Shown here: one piece after another, positions 43,810 through 51,138 of the stretch
Layout: the number at the start of each line of letters is the position of its first letter
Position numbering within the stretch: position 1 is the first letter of the stretch
Assembly (NCBI RefSeq): GCF_009769165.1
Contig: NZ_CP043476.1
Location: 4,843,001 to 4,907,000, forward strand
DNA from: Xanthomonas hyacinthi
GTDB taxonomy: Bacteria > Pseudomonadota > Gammaproteobacteria > Xanthomonadales > Xanthomonadaceae
Direction of reading: 5' to 3'
DNA length: 64,000 bases
The notes under the pieces: model-generated
Database searches by the model: none
Told to the model about the DNA's origin: nothing
Seen by the model: the letters and a program-made list of their open reading frames with translations, nothing else
Made by a program: the position numbers and the translations under genes

Positions 43810-44246
43810 AGCGACTCCCGTTGTTGCTGTGCGCGCTGCTGCCGTGGACCGCACAGGCCGCGCCGGCAACGCTGCACCACTACGGCAACACGCCCGGCGC
43901 GCCGTTCTCGGCCGCGGTGCGTGCCGGCGACACGCTCTACGTCTCCGGCCAGATCGGCAGCGCCGCGCAGGGCGGATTGCCCGAGGAGTTCAGCGCCCAG
44001 GCCAACAACGCGCTGGACAACGTCGCCAGCGCCCTGGCCCTGGCCGGCGCCGGCATGGACGACATCGCCAAGTGCACGGTGATGCTGACCGACATGGCGC
44101 AATGGCCCGCGTTCAACGCCCTGTACGTGCGCCGCTTCAAACCCGGCCACCTGCCCGCACGCAGCGCCATCGGCGCCAATGCCCTGGCGCTGGGCGCCAA
44201 GGTGGAAATCGAATGCATCGCCTACCTGCCCCAGGCCAAACCATGA
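43806..44246 (+). CDS. RidA family protein with signal peptide
   Basis: A 146-residue RidA-family imine deaminase with an N-terminal signal peptide (MKRLPLLLCALLPWTAQA), so it should act in the periplasm. The domain has LYVSGQIGSAAQGGLPEEFS, a helix with NNALDNVASALALAGAGMDD, and LPARSAIGANALALGAKVEI with the conserved Arg and Glu. An exported RidA beside an exported PLP enzyme suggests that the two work together on a periplasmic imine. It overlaps its neighbours on both sides by 4 bp. Confidence 0.92.
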   Translation: MKRLPLLLCALLPWTAQAAPATLHHYGNTPGAPFSAAVRAGDTLYVSGQIGSAAQGGLPEEFSAQANNALDNVASALALAGAGMDDIAKCTVMLTDMAQWPAFNALYVRRFKPGHLPARSAIGANALALGAKVEIECIAYLPQAKP

Positions 44247-45946
44247 CCGCACCCACCTCCCGCTGGCTCCCCCTCGCCCTGCTCCTGGCGCCGGCCTGCG
44301 CCGCGCTCGCCGCCGAATCGCCAAAAGCCCCAATCCCGCTGGACGTGGTGCTCACGCCCAAGGCCGACGCCGGCCGGATCGGCGCGCTGCAGGTGCACCT
44401 GCACCTGCCCGCGCCCAGGGTCGCTGCCGGCGCGCCATTGCTGCGCATGCCGGTGGAACTGGTGTCCACGCCGACCGCCGCCTACCGCGCCGAGCAGATC
44501 CAGGTGCGCGACGCGCGCGGCGCCCTGCCGCTGCGCGCCATCGACGAAGCACCGGACCCGTCCGGCACCTACCGCAACTACCTCGCCACCCGCGCCAGCG
44601 TCGGCGATGTCGACGTGGACTACGCCACGCCGCCGCGCAAGGTCGATGCCGACACCCGCAACGGCCCGTTGTTCGACCTGCGCGCGCAGGACGGCGGCCT
44701 GATGGGCGCCGGCGTCTACTTCATGGCGCTGCCGCCGGGCGAGGCCCCGCGCCAGATCCACCTGCGCTGGGACCTGAGCGCACTGCCGGCCGGCGCGCGC
44801 GGCGTGTGGAGCGTCGGCGAAGGCGAGCAGCGCGCCACCGCACCGACCGACCTGCTGCGCTTCTCCTACTACGCCGTCGGCGCGATGCAGCGGGTGCCGG
44901 AAAACGACGACGACGTCTTCCACTTCTACTGGATGGACACCCCGCCGTTCGACGCGCAACTGCTGGCCAAGCAGACCGGCCAGCTGTACCGCTACATGGC
45001 GCGCTTCTTCGGCGACGACGGCTCGGACTATCGCGCTTTCGCCCGCCGCAATCCGTATCCGGCCGGCGGCGGCACCGGCCTGGCGCACTCCTTCATGTTC
45101 GGCTACGGGCCGCAGGGCCAGACCATCGCCGAGGGCCCGCAGGCGCTGCTGGCGCACGAAATGGCCCACACCTGGCCCAAGCTCGACGGCGAAGAGCACG
45201 CGCTCACCGCCTGGTACACCGAAGGCACCGCCGAGTTCTACTCGCTGCTGCTGTCGCTGCGCGCCGGCGTGTACGACAAGAGCGCCTTCCTGCAGGCGAT
45301 CAACCACCGCGCCGACGGCTACTACGACAACCCGTTCCGCGCGCTCGACAACACGGCCGCCGGCGAGCGCTTCTGGAAGGATTCGCGCGCCCAACGCGTG
45401 CCGTACGGCCGCGGCTTCATGTACCTGGTGAGCGTCGATGCGCAGCTGCGCCAGCATGGCCGGCAGGCGCATTCGGTGGACGACCTGGTGCTGGAAGTGC
45501 TGAAGCGCCAGCGCGCCGGCGAAACCATCGGCGTACCCGAATGGCGCGCGATGGTGGTGCGCGAACTCGGCGCCGATGCCGGTGCCGACTTCGACGCGAT
45601 GGTCGCCGGCAAGCTGATCGTGCCGCCCGCCCCGGCGTTCGGCTGCTACCGCGTCGTGCCGGCGCCGCACCAGCCCTTCGAACTCGGCTTCGATCGCATG
45701 CGCATGGGCGTGGTCAAGAACCTGCTGCCCGAGTCCGCCGCCGCCCATGCCGGCGTGCAGGAAAACGACCGCATCGTCGAGTACACGCCACTGGAACAGG
45801 CGATGGCCGACGAGCACACGCGCATGCAGCTGAAACTGGAGCGCGACGGCAAGCCGCTGCAGGTGGACTACCTGCCGCGCAGCGCCCGCGTGGACGCCTG
45901 GCGCTTCGCCGTCGATCCGGCGCTGGCCGCCCGCTGCTCGCCCTGA
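44243..45946 (+). CDS. M61-type exported metallopeptidase
   Basis: A 567-residue protein with a signal peptide (LPLALLLAPACAALAA) and a beta-rich N-terminal region. The zinc site HEMAH has His305, Glu306 and His309, followed by WYTEGTAEFYSLLL with the likely third ligand. A PDZ-like C-terminal segment holds MGVVKNLLPESAAAHAGVQE. The pattern fits the M61 gluzincin family, but it is shorter than the copy at 26900 and diverges in the N-terminal domain. It starts inside the RidA stop, so it belongs to the operon. The substrate is unknown; N-terminal residues of peptides are probable. Confidence 0.88.
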   Translation: MTAPTSRWLPLALLLAPACAALAAESPKAPIPLDVVLTPKADAGRIGALQVHLHLPAPRVAAGAPLLRMPVELVSTPTAAYRAEQIQVRDARGALPLRAIDEAPDPSGTYRNYLATRASVGDVDVDYATPPRKVDADTRNGPLFDLRAQDGGLMGAGVYFMALPPGEAPRQIHLRWDLSALPAGARGVWSVGEGEQRATAPTDLLRFSYYAVGAMQRVPENDDDVFHFYWMDTPPFDAQLLAKQTGQLYRYMARFFGDDGSDYRAFARRNPYPAGGGTGLAHSFMFGYGPQGQTIAEGPQALLAHEMAHTWPKLDGEEHALTAWYTEGTAEFYSLLLSLRAGVYDKSAFLQAINHRADGYYDNPFRALDNTAAGERFWKDSRAQRVPYGRGFMYLVSVDAQLRQHGRQAHSVDDLVLEVLKRQRAGETIGVPEWRAMVVRELGADAGADFDAMVAGKLIVPPAPAFGCYRVVPAPHQPFELGFDRMRMGVVKNLLPESAAAHAGVQENDRIVEYTPLEQAMADEHTRMQLKLERDGKPLQVDYLPRSARVDAWRFAVDPALAARCSP

Positions 45947-45965
45947 TCCCTACCTGCCGCGACCA

Positions 45966-47711
45966 ATGCCGATGAAGATGCCACGCCACCTCCGCCTGTT
46001 CCTGGCCCTCGCCGCGGCCACCTCTCCGGCCCTGGCCGCGACCGATGTGCCGTACGCGATCACCATCCACGCGCAGGCGGACGCCGCCGGCAGCAGGATC
46101 GAGGCACTGCAGGTGGACGAAGCGATCCCGCTGCCGGCCACCCCAGCCGGCAGCGTCCTTCTGGCAATGCCGCACGTGACCAGCAATGTGCCCACCATCG
46201 CCGCCAGCGTCGGCGAGCTGGCCGCGCGCGACGACCGCGGCGCCGTGCAGTTGCGCTATCGCGACCAGGGCGAAGGCCCGGCCCGGCAGCGCCAGTGGTA
46301 TGCCGAGCGCGACGTCACCGGCATCCTGCGCTTTTCCTATCGCGCGACGATGACCGAAGCGCTGGCCGCACGCGGCGCCGCGCCGCCGATCGAACTGCGC
46401 AGCGAGGAAGGCGCCTTCTCCGGCGCCGGCGCCACCTTCCTGCTGCATCCGACCAGCGGCCAGCACGACATCGAACTGCACTGGGACCTGTCCGCACTGG
46501 GCGCGGGAGCGCATGCCGTGAGCAGCCTGCAGGACCGCAACGCCCGCGACGTCGGCATGGAAGCGCTGGACAGCAGCTACTTCATGGCCGGCAAGATCGG
46601 TCTGTATCCGCAGGCGCCCGACGCCACCGGCTTCTTTTCCGCCTGGCAGGGCAACACCCCGTTCGACGCGGCAAAACTGCTGACCTGGACCCAACGGCTA
46701 CGCCAGCACTACCAAGCGTTCTTCGCCGTGCCGGCCACGCCCTACGGCGTCTTCCTGCGCCGCAACCGGGTCAACCCGGGCGGCGGCATGGGCATGTACA
46801 ACTCCTTCGTCGTCACCTACGACGACGACCGCGGCAACGACCCGCAACAGCTGGAACTGACCCTCGCCCACGAGATGTTCCACACCTTCCAGCCGCACAT
46901 GAGCTCGCAGTACGACGGCGAGAGCCTCAGCGAAGCCTGGTTCAACGAAGGCATGGCGGTGTTCTACCAGGCGCGCCTGCCGTTCCGCTACGGCATGATC
47001 GATGCCGACGCGTTCCTGAAAGACCTCAACTACACCGCCGCCCGCTATTACACCAACCTCCTCGGCAACGCGCCCAACCGCGACGTGCCGGCGAAGTTCT
47101 GGCAGGACACCCGCATCCGCACCCTGCCCTACGACCGCGGCTTCCTGTACTTCGTCACCGTCGACGACGCCATGCGCAAGGCCAGCGGCGGCCGCAAATC
47201 GCTGGACGACCTGATGCTGGACATGCTGCACCGCCAGCAACGCAACAAACAGCTCGGCATCGCCGACTGGGAAGCGGTACTGCGCGACACCCTCGGCGAG
47301 GCAGCGGTCAAGCAATTGCACGCCATGCTCGACGGCGCCGCACCGCTACCGGCCAGCGACGCCTTCGGCCCCTGCTTCGAACGCATCTCGCAACCCATGC
47401 GCCGCTACGAACTCGGCTTCGCCCCCGCCGTGCTGACCGAATCCCCACGCATCGTCCGCGACCTGATCCCCGACTCGGCCGCCGCCAAGGCAGGCATGCG
47501 CAACGGCGACGAAATTACCCGCCCGGTCGGCCAGGATCAGTTGCAGGGCGAACAGGATGGCGTCCTTACCTTGCAGTTGCTGCGCGATGGCAAGGCGTTG
47601 AGCGTCTCGTACAAGCCGCGGGGCGAGACCGTGGCGACGTGGCAGTGGAAGCGCAAGCAGGGCGTTGGGGAAGCCACTTGCTCGCTGCCTGCCACCGCCC
47701 AGGCGCAGTAA
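45966..47711 (+). CDS. M61-type exported metallopeptidase, second copy
   Basis: A 581-residue paralogue of the preceding gene. Signal peptide (RLFLALAAATSPALA). The zinc site is HEMFH (His302, Glu303, His306), followed by the EAWFNEGMAVFYQ helix with the likely third ligand. A PDZ-like end contains RDLIPDSAAAKAGMRNGDEI. The two proteins share order of motifs but differ clearly in sequence, so they may have distinct specificities. It starts 19 bp after the first copy and is the last gene of the run. Confidence 0.88.
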   Translation: MPMKMPRHLRLFLALAAATSPALAATDVPYAITIHAQADAAGSRIEALQVDEAIPLPATPAGSVLLAMPHVTSNVPTIAASVGELAARDDRGAVQLRYRDQGEGPARQRQWYAERDVTGILRFSYRATMTEALAARGAAPPIELRSEEGAFSGAGATFLLHPTSGQHDIELHWDLSALGAGAHAVSSLQDRNARDVGMEALDSSYFMAGKIGLYPQAPDATGFFSAWQGNTPFDAAKLLTWTQRLRQHYQAFFAVPATPYGVFLRRNRVNPGGGMGMYNSFVVTYDDDRGNDPQQLELTLAHEMFHTFQPHMSSQYDGESLSEAWFNEGMAVFYQARLPFRYGMIDADAFLKDLNYTAARYYTNLLGNAPNRDVPAKFWQDTRIRTLPYDRGFLYFVTVDDAMRKASGGRKSLDDLMLDMLHRQQRNKQLGIADWEAVLRDTLGEAAVKQLHAMLDGAAPLPASDAFGPCFERISQPMRRYELGFAPAVLTESPRIVRDLIPDSAAAKAGMRNGDEITRPVGQDQLQGEQDGVLTLQLLRDGKALSVSYKPRGETVATWQWKRKQGVGEATCSLPATAQAQ

Positions 47712-48200
47712 ACCATCGGCTCCGGCCGGGGTTATACGTCCGGCGTAGTCGCCAGCCGCCAGCGCAGGCGGGATGAACTTCACGCAGGCCCGGATTCCGG
47801 GTCTGCTAGCCTCGGCGTCGAACGGCCTGTGCAAGCAGCGCTGAAGCCATGATTCGTATCGGCGGGGCAGACCAGGGCAAGCGAACGACCCAGGGAACTG
47901 CGGGCGGCTGCATGGCCGCCGAACCAGGGGAAGGCAGGCGCATGCAGCACGCTGTCGCATCGAACCGACCGGGATTTCCGCACGACCACGACCGCCCCGC
48001 GCCAGAAGCCGCTGAGTACTACATGCAAACCGCGCGGGGAGACCCTAGAGACGTGGCAGTGGCGGCGCAGGCAGGCGGGTGCCATAACTAGTTGTTAGAC
48101 ATATGAACGATAGTTCGTAGTGCCCATTTGCATCATCTACGATGTCTGATCAAGATCAAGGCAGGACTATTATCGCCAAGCCCTTTACCTCCAATCGCGC
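47712..48200. other. Spacer at the left edge of a lower-GC insert
   Basis: From 47712 to about 48080 the DNA keeps the high GC of the operon but holds no credible gene. GC falls from about 48085. GTTAGAC occurs at 48094-48100 in a TAACTAGTTGTTAGAC context, and a short AT-rich stretch (48101-48200) should hold the promoter of the next gene. Confidence 0.5.
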
Positions 48201-49190
48201 ATGTACGAAAAGCGAAAGCACCACTTCGTCCCAGTCACCTACCTCAAGGGCTTTACAGCCGTTGAAGGGTCGCTCCATGTTTACCGCAAGGCGGACCCGA
48301 CGAAGCCATTCGTATGCAAGCCCGAGAACATCGGATTTACCAACTACTATTATGGGTTCGACAAAGTTGATGGCACCTTTGATACAAACAGCCTGGAAGA
48401 TGCCTTTCAGCTCGTAGAAGACAACTGGCCCGCAACCCTCGCCGCTGCGCGAAACCGCTCGGAATTGCTAGGCAACGATCTAGCGCGGCTTCTTGAGTAC
48501 ATAGCGCTGCAACGTGCGCGTGTTCCTGCGACGCGTGACAGTTATGAGAGATTCGAAGCCGCTGGAATTCTGGCCACGGCGCGTCAACTCCATGCCCAAG
48601 GAAAGCTTCCACCGATGCCAGATGGTAGAGAAGACATCTTGGACGATCTGGAGATCACAGTCTCCCCACAATCGTCTCTACGCGGCATCGCGGTGGTGCT
48701 GGAGGCCTGTGAGAAAGTCTTCAACAGCCTCAACTTCGGAATTCTTCGGAATGAAACCGAAGTCCCTCTTCTGACAAGTGATAACCCGGTCATTTGGTTC
48801 GACCCATCCATGGAGGAGGACCTTGTTCAACCTTATCGCGTCGCACAAAACGGCCCGATTGACCTCTTCTTTCCTATGGCACCGGATTTGCTTCTCTACG
48901 GCTGGAATCCACGTCATGCGGAAGAGTTCCTTTTTGATGGCGTTCGGCATGGTGCATTAACCGATCCAGATCGAATCGCGTTCGTGAACAGGATGATTGT
49001 CCGCTTCGGCTACCACACCGTGTTTTCGACATCGGCCTCAGACGCCCCCCAAATAGCACCCTATGCCACGATGTCGCCCACTCTGAGCACCGCGGAAGTT
49101 CCGGTGATCGGGGGCAGATTGGTAGTGGGAACAATGACGTTTGGGCCTATGCCGCAGAAGACCAAGTGGAAACCAGAGGACACGAGCTAA
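48201..49190 (+). CDS. DUF4238 domain protein in a lower-GC insert
   Basis: A 329-residue cytosolic protein. The start KRKHHFVPVTYLKGF is the mark of DUF4238. Other blocks include TNYYYGFDKVDGTFDTNSLE, a middle ALQRARVPATRDSYERFE, and LLTSDNPVIWFDP with PIDLFFPMAPDLLLYGWNP. DUF4238 genes are common on islands and near defence or mobile genes, but no activity is established. GC content and codon use are much lower than in neighbouring genes, pointing to horizontal transfer. The gene lies beside the 3' end of tRNA-Thr. Confidence 0.88.
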   Translation: MYEKRKHHFVPVTYLKGFTAVEGSLHVYRKADPTKPFVCKPENIGFTNYYYGFDKVDGTFDTNSLEDAFQLVEDNWPATLAAARNRSELLGNDLARLLEYIALQRARVPATRDSYERFEAAGILATARQLHAQGKLPPMPDGREDILDDLEITVSPQSSLRGIAVVLEACEKVFNSLNFGILRNETEVPLLTSDNPVIWFDPSMEEDLVQPYRVAQNGPIDLFFPMAPDLLLYGWNPRHAEEFLFDGVRHGALTDPDRIAFVNRMIVRFGYHTVFSTSASDAPQIAPYATMSPTLSTAEVPVIGGRLVVGTMTFGPMPQKTKWKPEDTS

Positions 49191-49253
49191 TAAGCCCAGG
49201 ATCATCCGGACCCTCGCGTTAGGCGCTTGGCCACCAAGACTGTTGAATCCGAG

Positions 49254-49276
49254 GCCGGAAACAGGTGTCGAATCTG
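49254..49276 (+). repeat. Diverged copy of the tRNA-Thr 3' end, candidate att remnant
   Basis: GCCGGAAACAGGTGTCGAAT matches the plus-strand copy of the tRNA-Thr 3' end (GCCGGAAATAGGAATCGAAC at 49415); over 23 bases 18 agree without gaps. It lies inside the low-GC DNA, on the 3' side of the tRNA, where integrases leave direct repeats. Confidence 0.45.
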
Positions 49277-49372
49277 GAACCTGTGAGATTGCAAAACACG
49301 CGATTGGAAGCGGACAGGTCTCAAATCTCTCTTGACGTATCAATTTTTGAAGATTCCGCCCTGCATACAAAC

Positions 49373-49398
49373 AAAAAACCCCGACCAAGGCCGGGGTT
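49373..49398 (-). terminator. Intrinsic terminator of tRNA-Thr
   Basis: On the minus strand, AACCCCGGCC / GGTCGGGGTT forms a stem with a two-base loop and one mismatch, followed by TTTTTTG. It lies 12 bp after the tRNA 3' end. Confidence 0.85.
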
Positions 49399-49410
49399 CT
49401 TCGCTTCAAC

Positions 49411-49486
49411 TGGTGCCGGAAATAGGAATCGAACCTACGACCTACGCATTACGAATGCGCCGCTCTACCAACTGAGCTATTCCGGC
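49411..49486 (-). tRNA. tRNA-Thr (anticodon CGT)
   Basis: The minus strand folds as a 76-nt tRNA: acceptor arm GCCGGAA/TTCCGGC, D-arm with AGCTCAGTTGGTAGAGC, anticodon arm CGCATTCGTAATGCG (anticodon at 49451-49453 on the plus strand, complement ACG), T-arm with GGTTCGATTCC, discriminator A and an encoded CCA. The anticodon CGT reads the threonine codon ACG. Confidence 0.97.
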
Positions 49487-49521
49487 TGAACCGCCAATTC
49501 TAGGGGGGCGCCGGCCGCCGG

Positions 49522-50472
49522 TCAATTGACCAGGCGCAGACGCAGTTCCTTGGGCAGGGCGAACACCATCGACTCCGGTTCGCCGGCCAGCTCGCCGACG
49601 CCGTCGGCGCCCAGCTCGCGCAGCCGCGCGATGACGCCGTCCACCAGTACCTGCGGCGCCGAGGCGCCGGCGGTCAGGCCGATGCGGCGCTTGCCGGCGA
49701 CCCAGGCCGGGTCGATCTCCTCGGCGCCGTCGATCAGGTAGGACTCCACCCCGTCGCGCCGCGCCAGCTCGCTGAGCCGGTTGGAATTGGAGCTGTTCGG
49801 CGAGCCGACCACCAGCACCAGGTCGCACTGCCTGGCCAGGTCGCGCACCGCGTCCTGGCGGTTCTGGGTGGCGTAGCAGATGTCGTCGTTCTTCGGCCCC
49901 TGCATCGCCGGGTAGCGCTCGCGCAGTGCGTCGATGATGCCGCGGGTGTCGTCCACCGACAGCGTGGTCTGGGTGGTGTAGGCCAGGTTCTCCGGCTGCT
50001 GGATGTCCAGCGTGACGACCTGCTCGATGTCCTCGACCAGGTAGATGCGCCCGGCGCCGCGTTCGCGGTTCCACTGGCCCATCGTGCCCTCCACCTCGGG
50101 GTGGCCGGCATGGCCGATCAGCACCACGTCGCGGCCGGCGCGGCAGTGCCGGGCCACTTCGAAATGGACCTTGGTGACCAGCGGGCAGGTCGCGTCGAAC
50201 ACCTTCAGCCCGCGCCGCTCGGCCTCCTGGCGCACCGCCTGGGACACGCCGTGGGCGCTGAAAATGACCGTGTTGCCGTCGGGCACCTCGTCCAGTTCCT
50301 CGACGAAGATCGCGCCGCGCTGCTTCAGGTCGTCGACCACGAAGCGGTTGTGCACCACCTCGTGGCGCACGTAGATCGGCGAGCCCAGGGTCTCGATGGC
50401 GCGCTTGACGATCTCGATCGCACGGTCGACGCCGGCGCAGAAACCACGGGGATTGGCGAGCAGGACGTCCAT
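49522..50472 (-). CDS. ispH: 4-hydroxy-3-methylbut-2-enyl diphosphate reductase
   Basis: A 316-residue [4Fe-4S] enzyme, the last step of the non-mevalonate isoprenoid pathway, producing IPP and DMAPP. The three cluster cysteines are visible: Cys12 in [12 protein letters not shown], one in [13 protein letters not shown] and one in [11 protein letters not shown]. The substrate-binding [26 protein letters not shown] and [10 protein letters not shown] blocks are intact. It follows lspA by 58 bp, the common order ileS-lspA-ispH. Confidence 0.98.
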   Translation of the reverse strand: MDVLLANPRGFCAGVDRAIEIVKRAIETLGSPIYVRHEVVHNRFVVDDLKQRGAIFVEELDEVPDGNTVIFSAHGVSQAVRQEAERRGLKVFDATCPLVTKVHFEVARHCRAGRDVVLIGHAGHPEVEGTMGQWNRERGAGRIYLVEDIEQVVTLDIQQPENLAYTTQTTLSVDDTRGIIDALRERYPAMQGPKNDDICYATQNRQDAVRDLARQCDLVLVVGSPNSSNSNRLSELARRDGVESYLIDGAEEIDPAWVAGKRRIGLTAGASAPQVLVDGVIARLRELGADGVGELAGEPESMVFALPKELRLRLVN

Positions 50473-50530
50473 AAATTAGACAGTCCGGCCATGGATGGCC
50501 GGGTTCTTCAACAGGGAGGTTGGCATAGCA

Positions 50531-51034
50531 TTATCCCGCTTTTCGCTTCGACTTGCCGTCGAACACGCCGAACAGGGCGATGCCCACGGCGCCGGCGACG
50601 ATCGCCGAGTCGGCGATGTTGAACGAGGGCCAGTAATGGTCGCCCACGTACCACTGGATGAAATCGACCACGTGGCCGTGCATCAGCCGGTCGATGACGT
50701 TGCCGATCGCGCCGCCGATGACCAGGGCGTAAGGCAGCGCGCTGCGCCAGTCGCCGCGCGGGGTGCGCGCCAGCCACCAGGCCAGCAGACCGCTGATGCC
50801 CACCGCCAGCGCGGTGAAGAACCACAGCTGCCAGCCGCCGGCCTGGCTCAGGAAACTGAACGCGGCGCCGGTGTTGTAGGTGCGGTACCAGTTCCAGAAG
50901 CCGGGGATCACCGGTACCGCGATGAACTCGGGCAGGCTGGACAGCACCCAGGCCTTGCTCCACTGGTCCAGGCCGATCACCAGCGCGGACAGCAGCAGCC
51001 AGCACAGGGCGGAGGGTTGGGGTCGTACGATCAT
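50531..51034 (-). CDS. lspA: Lipoprotein signal peptidase (signal peptidase II)
   Basis: A 167-residue inner-membrane aspartyl protease that cleaves the signal peptides of lipoproteins such as CyoA. Four hydrophobic helices are seen. The catalytic aspartates lie in [20 protein letters not shown] and [13 protein letters not shown]. Length is usual. It is downstream of ileS by 104 bp and upstream of ispH. Confidence 0.97.
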   Translation of the reverse strand: MIVRPQPSALCWLLLSALVIGLDQWSKAWVLSSLPEFIAVPVIPGFWNWYRTYNTGAAFSFLSQAGGWQLWFFTALAVGISGLLAWWLARTPRGDWRSALPYALVIGGAIGNVIDRLMHGHVVDFIQWYVGDHYWPSFNIADSAIVAGAVGIALFGVFDGKSKRKAG

Positions 51035-51138
51035 GCGCGGGGTCCGCCTCGGGCGATGAATGGGTGCAAAGGAAATCTACGCGGGACGAGGCGGCGGCGA
51101 ACGCGTCGCGGCCGCGGCCCCTGCCGCGCAGGGACGGA

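Noticed and set aside
34356..47711. Lasso peptide or other RiPP cluster
   Set aside because: No leader peptidase, cyclase or precursor signature was found; the small ORF alone is not enough.
47849..48091. Forward 80-codon frame between the second M61 gene and the insert
   Set aside because: Low-complexity composition, no ribosome site, no domain; crosses the composition change.
49191..49224. Complete integron attC site after the DUF4238 gene
   Set aside because: Only one GTTRRRY core is visible; the paired core and the fold are missing in the 30-bp space.
49265..49489. Forward 74-codon frame running through the tRNA-Thr gene
   Set aside because: Its end is the translated tRNA complement (a common misannotation).
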